Source: Candidula unifasciata
Lineage: Eukaryota; Mollusca; Gastropoda; Stylommatophora; Geomitridae
DNA: 64,000 nucleotides
Assembly: GCA_905116865.2 (NCBI GenBank)
Contig: CAJHNH020000510.1
Span: 69,501-133,500, forward strand
Direction: 5' to 3'
Part shown: positions 44,035 through 56,420 of the stretch, in pieces
Layout: every line of letters starts with the position of its first letter
How positions within the stretch are numbered: the first letter of the stretch is position 1
The notes under the pieces: generated by a model
What the model was told of the DNA's origin: nothing
Seen by the model: only the letters and a program-made list of their open reading frames with translations
Databases searched by the model: none
Program-made: the position numbers and the translations under genes

Positions 44035-44180
44035 TCGAGCGGCTGAAAGCGCTAGATTCTAATTTGGGAGACTAAGTTTTAAATCCTCGGTAACGTAATA
44101 GATATTTGTTTTTCTCGAGAACAAAAATAAAATCCTGACCTGTACAGTGCGTGGCAACTGCACCAGCCGTGCGACCTTAA
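44035..44180 (+). repeat. possible tRNA-headed SINE
   Basis: TGGTCGAGCGGCTGAAAGCG resembles a tRNA A box region and AAGTTTTAAATCCTC a degenerate B box about 35 bases later; the body ends in an unclear place. No second copy noticed. Confidence 0.4.
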
Positions 44181-44299
44181 ATACCTATGCTAAAGACGTT
44201 ATACCCCCCCCCCCCCGCACTTCTTCCCCCAACCAACCCGCATATCCTGCCCTAACAGTGGTAAGTGAAGGCAGTAAAGATTACAGTGATTAAGAGATG

Positions 44300-44650
44300 C
44301 TGTCCTTGCTGTTGTTGTACCTCTTGCTGCTTCACTCTGTCTTCTCTCTTTCTTTTGTCCATTTGCGGCTTCCTGCCTCTAGGTGTCGCAGGTCAGCAGA
44401 CGATCTGTTTTCGAGCCAGGACACGCTTCATTCTCATCAAATGGCCAAACCATTTCAGTCTTTGTTTTTCCATAAATTTAATAACAGGCGTGTTTTCAAT
44501 AATATTTGTAATTTCTTCGTTTCTCTGGACATATCATGAATTTCACAGCGTCTTGCCTGATACGAGATTTCGTGTCGACCCCGTTCCTGCCTAGACTGTT
44601 CGTTCCTACGGCTGTAGTATGTTCTATGCCGGGATGTCACGTTGAGTTAT
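44300..44650 (-). pseudogene. LINE-K ORF2 C-terminal fragment
   Basis: Minus strand reads GTDTKSRIRQDAVKF-type text then, in another frame, VWPFDENEAC over WFGHLMRMKRVLARKQIVC, and PRGRKPQMDKRKRED. WFGHLMRM and the PRGRKPQ block give the usual C-terminal order. Frames are broken. Confidence 0.65.
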
Positions 44651-45439
44651 TGCCACGGCTGCATGCATTCTATATTCCACGCTGTGAGTGGCCAGTACGT
44701 TCTATTTTCCACCAAATGAGCGACCGGCACTGTGTGTGTTACATCGTTATGCGTTAGCTCTTCGTCGGTATCACAGCGGCCTTACTTAGTTACTTGAATT
44801 TCAGATAAATTTCACAAGAGATATAGTTGACGGAGAAAAGAAAACTAATTGAAGACCCACCCACCCACCCCCGCCAAAAAATAAAAAATAAAAGCCGCTC
44901 AAATGTCACCCGCCGTGAGAGAGGGCTGGGCATTTTCTTGTCGGGCTTCGAACGAACAGGAGTTGGTTTTCCGCACGGTGTGTATAAACGTCCAAGGAGA
45001 AGGAACGCATACGCTAACCCCCACATAGGACAGCCCGTGGGAATGGCCACGGCATAAAAAAATTGCCGGTACAAAATCTCGTGCCTTGCGAGATGTGGTT
45101 AAGTTCGTGATTTGTACCCTTTTCTCACATAAACGTTTCAAGTTTAGTTCACGACTTCTCTCAAACATCTTATTTCGCAGGTGGTTAGTTTTCTTGTGTG
45201 CCTCAGTCACTTCATTAAAGATATTTCAGCTGAGTTGGTGCTATAGGCTTGTTATGTCAGTTACTTCAATAATTATGTACTGGCTGTCGATGCATTGGTA
45301 CTCTGAAAAATAAGTGCTTAGAAGGGCCGAATGTCAGACTGGCCTGCGACATGTAACCCTTTAAAAATAAAATTTGTTCGTTCATTCGTTCGTTCGTTTA
45401 ACTCTTGTTACACCTAATTCTTTATAAAAAAAAAAGTAA
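44651..45439. other. no recognisable feature
   Basis: No gene supported. A TTCG run at 45380-45398 and an A run near 45427-45434 are the only simple repeats. Confidence 0.45.
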
Positions 45440-45704
45440 AGGACCCTTTCCACGCCTTTAGGCGTATAGGGCATATAGGGCTAGACCTATATTTTTATAG
45501 ACCAACGGCACAAGATGGGTGATGTGGTCAGCATCACGCCGGCCGCCTCTACTTCCCGGGATTGCACCCGGTACCCACTCAAGGCTGGGTCGACCTGCGA
45601 GCCAAGGTCATTTTTGAAGAAAAGTCCGTCTCCGCCAGGGAGCGAACCCACGACCTTCCGATCCGCGGCGCGCGTCTAGCCGCTCTGCCACGGCGACTAC
45701 TTAA
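45440..45704 (-). repeat. SINE-2, near full length
   Basis: Minus strand: GTCGCCGTGGCAGAGCGGCT (A box TGGCAGAGCGG), GGTCGTGGGTTCGCTCC (B box, one change), CCGGGAAGTAGAGGCGGCC, GATGCTGACCACATCACCC, and the end AAAGGCGTGGAAAGGGTCC. Confidence 0.9.
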
Positions 45705-45954
45705 TCCATATGTTCGATTTATAATTTAATCACATCTATCAGTTGCTAATAACAGTTTTTCTTTTATAAATGTGTCTAAACTATTTGCCAAATAGCGTGG
45801 CTGATGATGTCTCTTCGCATCTTAAGACCCTGCTTTATTTCATGTGATGGTAATATTTCACCCCATGGTAAAAGACAATAATTTTATCTCTTTGCCTTTT
45901 TCTACTATAAACAACGAAGTTAGTTGCTTGTCCTTTTCACGATGTTGGCAGTTA

Positions 45955-46015
45955 AAGTTCAGTAGTTTGCCATTGCCATCTCAACGGTCGGCTTCCGGTA
46001 CCACTGCCGGAACTA
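45955..46015 (-). repeat. SINE-1 central fragment
   Basis: Minus strand: GGTACCGGAAGCCGACCGTT then GATGGCAATGGCAAACTACT, matching 40425-40475 only. Confidence 0.75.
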
Positions 46016-46535
46016 ACATAAGACTGTCTGCCGTCAAATCTTCTGCAGCTGCTATTGTAACAGGGAGACCTTATCACTTGTTTATTAGAAGGCGCAAAGC
46101 CAAATTGTACCGGGATCAACAAGTTTTGGTAACCTTAACATTCCCTTTTCCAGAATCTTCTTTTCCGGCCAAACTAGCTATTGACATCAAACTGAGGTTG
46201 TCTGGCCTTGACCTTCTTTCTAGAAGTTTTGAAATGCGTTTTTTTTTAAATCATGTGACCCAACCTTGTCTTACTAGTAAATACACTGTTGTCGTACCCT
46301 ATCAAAGCAAACGCAATTATACTTGTTTTCTGTAAGCTTGTATGACGTCAATTTTCATTTTAACTACTATATTTGCGCAGAATATGATGATGAAATCTGA
46401 TGCAACCGAGATATAATTAGAAAATTCCACATGAGAACGTACACAGTAAACAAGTTGAGCATAGAAGAATGTTCTAGAAGCAGAAAAAGTAAGAGGAAAA
46501 CAAATACCTAGCATTCCAGCATCTAAGTATAAATA
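46016..46535. other. no recognisable feature
   Basis: An open frame on plus (45844-46335) covers the SINE-1 fragment and has no known motif. Confidence 0.45.
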
Positions 46536-46770
46536 ATGTGTGAGAAACCCCTCAGAGCAATTCTTCAGTCCACAAGACTCAAGAGAAGATGGACCAGTCA
46601 TATGGATCCTCAAAGAATGCCTCCAGTCTACAAGACTTAGAGACGAGGGACTAGTAACATGGACCCTCATAGAGCAATCACTCAACACTAGAAGGAGAGG
46701 AGCCAGGCACATGGAGCCTTGAAGACAGTCACTAGAAAACCTATGAAACAAGACATCGAGCCACAGAGAC
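46536..46770. repeat. degenerate ~55-bp tandem repeat
   Basis: Four diverged units built on GGACCAGTCATATGGATCCT, CA-AGAAT, CTCCA, TCTACAAGACTTAGAGA. The open minus frame of 152 codons over it (46317-46775) follows from the repeat. Confidence 0.6.
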
Positions 46771-47439
46771 AACACACAAGATACCTGGATCCATGGTTAA
46801 CAGAGACACATTAGGAACACTATAGAGATGTTAAAGTCGACGATCAAGCCGCTAGTACCAGACAGCACTAGAAGCCAGGTGGCAGTTAGAGAAACTAGAA
46901 CCAGGTAACAAAGTAATTAGAGATAAAGAACACAACGCGACCTCAACAGTACGTAACTAAAAAGAGAACATTGCGCCTTTTAGAATATTGTTGATATTGT
47001 TTGTGTCATTGCTGAAGTATCACATTAAAGACAGTATAGACAAGAACAGTTGTTTCCAGACACCTTATTATACAATCATCAGAGCCACGTGAAAAGCATG
47101 CAGATAGTAAGACACCATCATCATCAGCACCACTTTCAACACGACCATTTTCTCCTGGTCTATAATCTTCCAATCGACTCCTCCTATAGCAAACTAAAGA
47201 CGAACCTGGGTGTGACATCAATGTACGCCACACAAAAAGAGAGCTGTGCTACACTATCGAACCCAGCACCCCAGGATTACTGAACGCATTCACAATGCAT
47301 AAGAAACAAACGCCAACCTTTCCAGTTGTCAGAAAATGTTTCTTTTATTCCCTGTCTCGTGCTTTACTGCCAGAAAAAAAAACAAATTACTATATTTTTT
47401 TAACGTTTGTGGTGTGTTATCGAGGACTCTGGAAACTAC
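46771..47439. other. no recognisable feature
   Basis: No gene or known repeat noticed. Confidence 0.45.
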
Positions 47440-47497
47440 TACCACCACCACCACTATTACAACAACAGCTACAACAACAACAACAACTACAACAACT

Positions 47498-47592
<95 letters not shown>

Positions 47593-47658
47593 GACTACTA
47601 CTGCTGCTACTACTTCTACTACTACTGCTACTACTGCTGCTGCTGCTACTACTACTAA
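47440..47658. repeat. ACC/ACA/ACT trinucleotide tract
   Basis: Successive blocks of ACC, AAC and then ACT triplets. Long homopolymeric peptides appear in several frames on both strands and are artefacts of the triplet repeat. Confidence 0.95.
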
Positions 47659-49314
47659 TGCTACCCACACATTAGAGACTGATGCCCTGAGCCCGACCCG
47701 GAACGATAGGAACCATAGCCCCAGAGAGAGCGCCCATGGAGGTGCACGCCCTCTAGCGGACACGTGAAGGGTTTACTGAGCGAGAGACATCGCAGCTGTG
47801 GCACCCACTCATTTTCTTGTCAGACCAAACAGGCACATCTACATTTGTGACTGAATAGCAGATTGTTTCTTGGTCAACTACGAAAAAGAACAGACAAACA
47901 GAGACAGACAAACAGAGACAGACAAACAGAGACAGACAAACAGATAGAGGCAAACACTGATAGACATAAATAATTTCTTTTGCATTTTTTCTTGGCACTC
48001 AAAAGTATCCGCTAAGGGACTACGCCATTTTTAAACATTCTAGGCAAGAGAACATCATTCCTTCTGGCAGTACATGCCGTAGCTACTCCTCTTTATCTTC
48101 GCACTAAGCACCACGTCAGTAAATTACAAGACTTGGACAATTGAAAGACACAGGGGTTACGGGACAGTTTTCCCAAGCGCATCCTTGAGGTCACTGTAAA
48201 CATAATTGACCACCACAAACGAGCTCCAGAGCCTATTCCAGGCCGAGTTGACAGGAACCCCAAAATCCTTTCTCTGGACGGCAGCGGAACTTGAATGGAG
48301 AGTTCCCGGAAACTTCGTGTCTGTAAGCGGAAGTCATTACGTCCCAGTTTCATGTCGACGTGGCACGGGATCTTTGACTAGTGAGTCGCCAATGAAAGGC
48401 GGGATATGCAGGGGGTATGGACACGATAATAGGCTATCTCTGTGTGTGAGTGTACATTGGTGATGGTTCATTAACAGGGTGGGTGTGTGTTTGTGTGCGT
48501 TTGCAGAAGGGGGTATTGCTGAACTAAAATAAAACGATGGTTGTCGACGTAATGACAGGGGGGAAAGTTGATGCTGACAGACTGCGATGCGGTTTACGGT
48601 TTGAAATTTCTGTAACTTGATTAGCCCAAGCGTCACGGTTGAGAGGAGATGAGAAACATAACGTCATACTGGGGTGCCGTTAGGGATATTTCCTTGGTTT
48701 GTGGCTAGTTAATTTAACACTATCTATCTATTTATCTACCTACCTGTCTGTCCATACACACATCTGTTCTCAGATACTCTCTATGTTATCTCTGAATAAA
48801 TAAAGGAGCACTTGAAGAGATATTCGAAAGACTGAGCGCTGTCCTCAACTAAAATCAAACCCCGCCCCCCCCCACCTATTTTTTTTAAATCAAACACACC
48901 ACGTGTTTAACACCGTTACTTGTCATCTAGTTTTGCATCTAGCTATCCCCCCCCCCCCCACCCCTCCCCACCCGTCCGACAGCCCTAAGAACTGAGACTG
49001 GCTTTCTGACTGTGTTGTACTGTCCATAGCGACAGAAAAACAAATACTGTTCTTGGGTCTGTCTGTCAGTTGTGCGAGATTTTGAGATCTGACATGCTTG
49101 CAAGAAAATCTCAAAGTTGTTTTTTTATGGTTGCCACGAGTGAATCTGAACGCCCGCAACACATTTTGGGCATTCGTAAATTTGTTAGCAATTTTACAAG
49201 CCTAGACAAAAATGAAAACTGCGAATATATTAAAAATAATAGAGCTAGCGAAATATATTCTGGACTGACGAAGATAGCATAGCTCCTCTTTGCTAATCCT
49301 GCACACAGCAAACT
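47659..49314. other. unassigned, minor simple repeats
   Basis: A GACAGACAAACAGA repeat at 47889-47943, ATCT/ACCT run at 48720-48750, C runs near 48862-48875 and 48948-48960. Open frames up to 99 codons show no known motif. Confidence 0.4.
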
Positions 49315-50007
49315 GTTTTCTTTCTTTTGAATAATGGGAAGGCAGAAGTAATGGTGGTATCAAAGAAACGAATTATTCCTAAATGTGTAATAAAGGTCGA
49401 TGGTGTTTTTTTTTTAGACAAGTACAGAAATTTAAGTATCTGGGTACATAGATAACATCAGATGGAAGATGCATAACTGCAATAAACATAATAGGACAGG
49501 CAAAAACTGCATTTTATAAAATGAAGAATATCTTGTGCAATATATCCTTGTCACTGAGAGTTAGAAAAAGAATTCTTACTTGCTACATACATCCAGTTTT
49601 AACATATGGCTGTGAATCCTGGACAATCTGTAGGCAGACCAAACAATCTCTTGAGGCCTCAGAGATGTGGTTTTACAGAAGAATGCTTAGAATATTTTGG
49701 ACAGCCAAAAAGAGCAACAAAGAGCTGGGAGCCCGAAGACAACTTATCACAGACATCAGAAGGAGACAGTCATCATTTTTCGGCCATGTTATGAGAAGAG
49801 GGAAAATATAACATGTTGTGACCACTGGAAAGATCTGTGGAAGGAGGGATAGAGGAAGACAACGAGAGAAGATTCTTGACAGTCTTTTTGCATGGCATGG
49901 AGGTGTGTCGGCACACGAACTGATACATGCTGCAGGAGATCGTGGAACATGGAGAGGCATGATCGCCCAAGCCAGTCGGCAAGGCACCTGATGATGATGA
50001 TGATATA
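49315..50007 (+). pseudogene. LINE-A 3' fragment with TGA-type tail
   Basis: From the GLSLNNGK-like position (AATAATGGGAAGGCAGAAGT) it follows LINE-A at 14365-15045 closely: KYLG, IGQAKTAFYKMKN, YGCESWTI, FYRRMLRIFW (W kept where 14733 is a stop) and FFGHVMRR. Two indels (a T run near 49408 and a missing piece near 49480) and one stop break it. It ends GGCACCTGATGATGATGATG at 49984-50002. Confidence 0.92.
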
Positions 50008-50541
50008 TATATATCGTATCAGTCCTCTGATAATTTGCATTCAAATATATAGGAAAGTTCACCGGTTAGATTTGGAGTGAAAAGTGTAAACGTGTGTGAT
50101 AAATGTTAAATGACAGTATAATCTTTTAACTTCCGACGTAACGATAGCCAGCCGTCGGCAGAATTGCCGCACAGGATGTGCATGAATGAAACAACATGGC
50201 AGCTTCCAGCCTTTCCGGAAGTGAACACAGGTACTTCCGCAAAAATGGGATCGCTGCTTTCTTAAAGAACATAGCCTTTCAAAAGAAATTAGAATTGTGA
50301 AAATAATTGCTGTATCATTATTGTTATATGGCACAATGTCTAATTGGTTTTTGTGATTCCTTCCCTTATCAGCTGTCCGTTTGTGTAGCATTCCAATTCA
50401 TCACTTCATATTCTCGCTTTGCCTCGTGAGATATGTTGATCGATTCGTGTTGTTCCTTGTTAATACACTTTCCTTGTTCTATTTTCATTGTTATAACCTA
50501 CCACCACTCCCTCCCCCACTCCTTTTTTTACCACTTCCCAG

Positions 50542-50585
<44 letters not shown>

Positions 50586-50638
50586 GCGCGCGTACATTTG
50601 CTTTACTGGGGTAAACCCGCCCGCCCCTTTCCAACGAA
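50008..50638. other. unassigned, with (GT)n at 50544-50581
   Basis: No gene recognised. A GT microsatellite of 19 units precedes the TTC tract. Confidence 0.5.
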
Positions 50639-51092
50639 TCTTCTTCTTCTTCTTCTTCTTCTTCTTCTTCTTCTTCTTCTTCTTCTTCTTCTTCTTCTTC
50701 TTCTTCTTCTTCTTCTTCTTCTTCTTCTTCTTCTTCTTCTTCTTCTTCTCTTCTTCTTCTTCTTCTTTCTTCTTCTTCTTCTTCTCTTCTTCTTCTTCTT
50801 CTTCTTCTTCTTCTTCTTCTCTTCTTCTTCTTCTTCTTCTTCTTCTTCTTCTTCTTCTTCTTCTTCTTCTTCTTCTTCTTCTTCTTCTTCTTCTTCTTCT
50901 TCTTCTTCTTCTTCTTCTTCTTCTTCTTCTTCTTCTTTTTCCTTTCTTCTTCTTCTTCTTCTTCTTCTTCTTCTTCTTCTTCTTCTTCTTCTTCTTCTTC
51001 TTCTTCTTCTTCTTCTTCTTCTTCTTCTTCTTCTTCTTCTTCTTCTTCTTCTTCTTCTTCTTCTTCTTCTTCTTCTTCTTTTCTTCTTCTTC
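50639..51092. repeat. (TTC)n microsatellite, ~450 bp
   Basis: About 150 TTC triplets with four short breaks (near 50750, 50767, 50819, 50937). Very long predicted poly-Leu, poly-Ser, poly-Glu and poly-Arg frames are artefacts. Long GAA/TTC tracts can form triplex DNA. Confidence 0.97.
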
Positions 51093-51129
51093 AAACCCAC
51101 CCCCCCCCCTTTTTTTTTTTGTTGTTGCT

Positions 51130-51776
51130 GCATTTGTAGGTGTCGAGGGAGATAAAAGCTTCTTCTGTTTCTTACTCTGGTTGTCGCCTTGACCATAGAT
51201 ACAAAGCTTTGCTTTTCTTATCTTTCCAACCCGTTTTTTGTGTGTCTGTCTTGTATTCTACGTCAAGCTCCTCCTTTGCTGTAATCCTTGTGTGGTATGG
51301 CGTCGAAAGGCGTTCTCTCTAAATGGGCGAGCGACTTGACATGGTGTCTTTGCAAATAATTTAGAATTGCGTCTATGTCAACTTTTCTCCTATTACAACG
51401 TTTCTGATTGTATCTCTTCAGGTCATTCCTACAACCCTTCTCGGACATCTCGTTTCTTTATTCACAAATGTTCTTTTATAGTTTACTGTGAATGACCATG
51501 TCTGGCACTGGTAGCAAAACATGGGGAATAAATGTACTTTGTATGAGATGATTATTTCTGCTCGTCAGGATTGTCTTATTCTGTTACAGGGGAGCTAGCT
51601 GTCCCATAATCGGTTTGCTTTTCTGCATCTCAATAATTTCTTCATTCAATTTGCATCTTTGGTGAATGTTGTTCCCAGATATTTAAACCAACACGCCTAT
51701 TTAATGCCTTTGCACTCTTCTGCTATGTGTAATTTATGTTTCTTTCCTCCTATCGACATTACTTCCATTTCAGCGT

Positions 51777-51839
<63 letters not shown>

Positions 51840-52206
51840 TATTCTTCATTCATTGATGTTAGATGCTATTGCAATTTCATGGCAGAATTTACCATCAATG
51901 CCTGATCATCAGCAAAGAGTAATTCGATGACCGTACTGATATTTTTCTTCCTGGGCTTGGCATCCTTGCATGTACTGTCGATACAGAACAAAACAGCAGC
52001 GGTGATAAGACACATCCCTGTCTGACTCCAGATGTTACTGTGAATGGATTAGATGTCTTATGTAATTTCTTCTTTCGTTGGCATGAATAGATTATCAATA
52101 TATACAGTGTTATGTCTTGTGTAAAGATATACTTTGATTGAATATTAGAAAGAGCACTCAAATATAAGTGGAACTTGTACTGCTGTATGATCAAAATGTC
52201 AGTCAA
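51130..52206 (-). pseudogene. LINE-B, RT core to C-terminus
   Basis: Minus strand from 52206: HKTSNPFTVTSGVRQGCVLS then PLLFCSVSTVHARM, the catalytic FADD within ELLFADDQALMVNSA near 51930-51900 in the next frame, a FTKDAN-like block near 51660, and the C-terminal text homologous to 30430-31155. This is the only LINE-B copy here that keeps RT motifs. A TA microsatellite interrupts it at 51779-51837. Frames are broken. Confidence 0.87.
51779..51837. repeat. (TA)n microsatellite in LINE-B
   Basis: About 29 TA units between two parts of the LINE-B copy. Confidence 0.96.
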
Positions 52207-52244
52207 CAGATTAGCAAGAAACTGGGGTCAGTGCAGAAGTTAAT

Positions 52245-52330
52245 TCTGAACCGCAGGACAGATCAGGGAGACGAACCCGTGACCTTTACAGAGCCAGACA
52301 GAAAGCTTGATCACCTCAACAGGCATAAAC
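52245..52330 (-). repeat. tRNA-like SINE head
   Basis: Minus strand: GTTGAGGTGATCAAGCTTTC and GGTCACGGGTTCGTCTCCC; the B box is GTTCGTCTC (close to consensus). The body is unclear. Confidence 0.5.
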
Positions 52331-52794
52331 CCGGAGAGGCATAATAACCTGTAACTAGATGATGCTTTATGACATTCTGATGTCCTGAGATTAGAGCCAC
52401 GTAGAATCTGCTGGTTTGAAGTCGTTTACTGGTACAAGGTAACGGTAAAGTCGGGAGATGTAAACCATCGTCATTGCACACAGTTATAAACTATAAGTGC
52501 TCTGCCACCAGTACGGACAGCTGATAAGATACTGTCGGCCTGTGTCGCCTTCCTGACGTAACTCTGTAGCTACAGCGACGTTCCTCCATTCACCCTACAG
52601 TGTCAACTCTGGTACCCATTTTCTAGAGGCTGAGTGAACCCCAGGAACCGCCTGGTTTCCGACCATGGCTGCAGCGAGTCGCAGCTGGATTTGAAAGCGA
52701 GTCTCCTATCGACTGCGTTAACGCGGCTCCCGTTGACTGTAACATACTGTCCCGTATGTGTTATGTGGACTGGGGCAACTGTTTAGGAGCAGGG
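52331..52794. other. unassigned
   Basis: Mixed composition. A weak tRNA-like head may lie on minus at 52660-52735 (CGCTTTCAAATCC as B box). Confidence 0.4.
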
Positions 52795-53062
52795 CTTCCC
52801 GAGTTGTCTATGTGGCTCCATTTTGAAGAACAAGAATAAATACACTCCCCCAACAAACATGCCGTATGAGGCTACTAATTAGGGGTTTTTTCCTTTCAAA
52901 ATCGGAGTGCATGTATCTGAGAAGCCTTGACACAAATATGTTAAGTCTGTAAAACAGACGTGCACGCAAAAAACAAATTATGGATCAACCAAAGTCTAGG
53001 AGTGAACGAACAGTCAGATTTCCCGCCGTATTGTCAAGCTGATAAACGCTAAGAACAAAAAG
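52795..53062 (+). repeat. SINE-3 copy, diverged
   Basis: Keeps GAACAAGAATAAATACACTC, ATGCCGTATGAGGCTACTAA, ATCGGAGTGCATGTATCTGA, GTCTGTAAAACAGACGTGCA and ACAGTCAGATTTCCCGCC in order. Confidence 0.72.
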
Positions 53063-53149
53063 GGGAATAAGGGAAAGGCGGGAGAGAGAGAGAGAGAGAG
53101 AGAGAATAAGAATAGACACGTTGCCTCTTATCAAGCATGTCATACCGGC

Positions 53150-53620
53150 CACTAATGTTTTGGACCTCGTTTTCTGAAAGCTGCACCCTCCAGCACAGTT
53201 TTCTCCCGTCCAAAATGACGCTCAAGATGGTCCAAATCTTCAGCTTTCGGGACAGGATGCTGTTTATGATCCAATTCTCCAAGTTCAAATCATGTAGGAG
53301 GTCGGTATTTGTCTTCCTCTTGTCCGTGGTATTCTAAGCATTATATTTCAACAGCTCAGATTGTTTGTTTCTTCAAAGATTGCAGCAGCGACCATGACTT
53401 GCATCCATCCATAAGATGGTACCAGAAAGATGCATGACCTCTGCATATTTAATTTAATTCTCCTGCATGTGTGGTGCCCTTGGTTCTTCTTTCTGTTTAG
53501 TCTCTTCATTGCTATAGCAAGTTTTCTTCAGAATTCTTTGTCCATGACTTCTTGACTTATTATTTGAAGTTCTTGAGAACTTGGAAACAACGTGCCTTGC
53601 TAAGCATCAGTCAAATTAAA
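53150..53620 (-). pseudogene. LINE-E ORF2 fragment
   Basis: Minus strand: HLSGTILWMDASHG (over the HGCESW region) near 53420-53380, then TDKRKTNTDLLHDLNLENW and INSILSRKLK near 53330-53240. NSILSRKLK is identical to the plus copy at 43103. Broken by stops and shifts. Confidence 0.8.
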
Positions 53621-53858
53621 CCAGAAAACGACAATAGTTAGGTAACGTGATAACAAAGAGATAACTATAAGAACATAATGTAAATTCCAAGCCCAAATCA
53701 TGTATTTATCTCTCTATATTTTTTTTTGACAACTCAGTAGAATGAAATAAATCATATCACATGTTAATAAATATGAAGTACGTACAGTCTATACAAACAG
53801 TAAACTATTGAATTGCAGAATACTTATAATAATATACAACTCTAAACAACAATGTCAT

Positions 53859-53929
<71 letters not shown>

Positions 53930-54784
53930 CTTTAGTTACGTTATTTTATATAAACAGAGCAAAAGTGTATGTGACATCGTTAAAATATGTATTTCATGTA
54001 GGACTTTATGTTGGTGACTGACATAAAATCTTTGACACCGGTAGAAGTGTGTGCCTTCGTTGCGCAGGTTGGTGGGCATCTATAGCGGGATGCTGAATAG
54101 TGTTCCATAAAAAAGTAACCAGCACTTTTGACGCCGCCAGCCCATCCAGCGTATGGTACTGGCACCACTTTTAAGACTAACTGCCACTTGCTGGGTGACG
54201 ACAAAACCGAGTTGGCCGCGTTTACTTCAAAAGGCATTCCCTGGAAACAATCTTAGGCTAGGGATGACCTGGCTAAAAAAAAAAAAAATGGCTACAAACC
54301 GAAGAACGTTTAGCCACTGTTTTACTGCGGGTTCCAGTATTCCCATAGTAACGGGGTAAATGTAAAAGTATGACAACATTACAGAGATAAAAAACGACAA
54401 TATACAATGAAACAATTAACTAGACTGACGACATGGTAAAGAGAAGAAAAAAATAAATAATTAATATTCGTTTAGATGCCGTAGTGTAGTCGTAAAACGG
54501 ACAGTGTCCAGTCTCATTCTGAGGGGCGGGAAAACCCCAAAAACAGACACACAGACCCTAGGTTTTTTTTTTACAAAGGGGCAACTGTAATTTTTTTTTA
54601 ATTTTATTTGGGGGTATCAATGAGACGACACATGTGGGGGGAAAAAACGGGACTGTGCGGGTGAAAACGGGACGTGTGCTTCCACGAACTCATATGTACC
54701 GGCAACGATTAAAATGTATCTGTACTAAAGTCACATGTATTATAAATTTCTTTTTCATTTGGTTTTCTAAATTCTAAACTAATA
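53621..54784. other. unassigned, with (CT)n at 53853-53926
   Basis: A CT microsatellite of about 37 units; otherwise no gene or known repeat noticed. Confidence 0.45.
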
Positions 54785-54975
54785 GTCAGCGTTTGTGGCT
54801 TTGGCGGCGTAAACGGGCTTTGTAATTCCCAGGAACTCGGTTCGATTCCAACTGAGGGCGATTAGCCAGCCGACCGGCTTGCGTTGATTTCGACGGGGAG
54901 CATCGGGATCCGGCCTCTTAAATCAATGGCAAACTACTGAATGTAAAGTTTTCCAGGTAAACAAAAACAACCATG
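54785..54975 (+). repeat. SINE-1 copy, diverged
   Basis: GTTTGTGGCTTTGGCGGCG head, B box GTTCGATTCC, CAATGGCAAACTACTGAATG and AAGTTTTCCAGGTAAACA. About as long as the 40318 copy but without its last 50 bases. Confidence 0.8.
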
Positions 54976-55189
54976 CTGAAAAGTTGGATACGAACTAACT
55001 TGTTTAAAAACTGTTATTGCGCAGCTGTTTAGACTGGGGAACCATTTCAGACTAACCAGGAGGATGTTTTTACAATAATGATGACAATGGTGATGGTAGT
55101 GATAAAAACATAGAAACTGATAGTTAAGATAATATAATGATTGTGACGACAAGAATAAATGATGGTTATGATGACATCAAAAGATTATA

Positions 55190-56420
55190 TATATGATAAT
55201 GGTGATGACATAAGTACACGATGATGACGGTATGAAGATAGTAATGACTATGATGCTCACAGTATAGTAATGATATGATGCTCACAGTATAGTAATGATA
55301 TGATGACGGTGTGAAGATAGTAATGACTATGATGACGGTATGAAGATAGTAATGATATGATGACGGTATGAAGATAGTAATGATATGATGACGGTATGAA
55401 GATAGTAATGACTATGATGCTCACAGTATAGTAATGATATGATGACGGTATGAAGATAGTAATGATATGATGACGGTATGAAGATAGTAATGACTATGAT
55501 ACTCACAGTATAGTAATGATATGATGACGGTATGAAGATAGTAAAGACTATGATGCTCACAGTATAGTTATGACATGATGACGGTATGAAGATAGTAATG
55601 ATTATGATGGTCACAGTATATTAATGATATGATGACGGTATGAAGATATTAATGATTATGATGCTCACAGTATAGTAATGATATGATGACGGTATGAAGA
55701 TAGTAATGATATGATGCTCACATTATAGTAATGATATGATGACGGTATGAAGATAGTAATGACTATGATGCTCACAGTATAGTAATGATATGATGCTCAC
55801 AGTTTAGTAATGATATGATGACGGTATGAAGATAGTAATGACTATGATGCTCACAGTATAGTTATGACATGATGACGGTATGAAGATAGTAATGATTATG
55901 ATGGTCACAGTATATTAATGATATGATGACGGTATGAAGATAGTAATGATTATGATGGTCACAGTATAGTAATGATATGATGACGGTATGAAGATAGTAA
56001 TGACTATGATGCTCACAGTATAGTAATGATATGATGACGGTATGAAGATAGTAATGATATGATGACGGTATGAAGATACTAATGATATGATGACTGTATG
56101 AAGATAATAATGATTAATATGCTCACAGTATAGTAATGAAATGATGACGGTATGAAGATAGTAATGATTATGATGGTCACAGTATATTAATGATATGATG
56201 ACGGTATGAAGATAGTAATGGTTATGATGCTCACAGTATAGTAATGACATGATGACGGTATGAAGATAGTAATGATTATGGTGCTCACAGTATAGTAATG
56301 ACATGATGACGGTATGAAGATAGTAATGATTATGATGCTCACAGTATAGTAATGATATGATGACGGTATGAAGATAGTAATGATTATGATGCTCACAGTA
56401 TAGTAATGACATGATGACGG
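55190..56420. repeat. 54/28-bp minisatellite
   Basis: The main unit is 54 bp (GATGACGGTATGAAGATAGT, AATGATTATGATGCTCACAG, TATAGTAATGACAT); a short form of 28 bp lacks the TCACAGTATAG half. Long and short forms are mixed in the first part; 56110-56420 is mostly the long form. Confidence 0.94.

Noticed and set aside
44827..45210. Overlapping frames of 76-103 codons on both strands
   Set aside because: No motif, no repeat support and mutual overlap; treated as chance.
45844..46335. 163-codon plus frame
   Set aside because: It runs through a SINE-1 fragment on the opposite strand and has no recognisable domain.
47329..47767. Poly-Thr, poly-Tyr, poly-Val and poly-Ser frames
   Set aside because: Artefacts of the trinucleotide tract.
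50433..51196. Long poly-Leu/Ser and poly-Arg/Glu frames
   Set aside because: Artefacts of the TTC tract.
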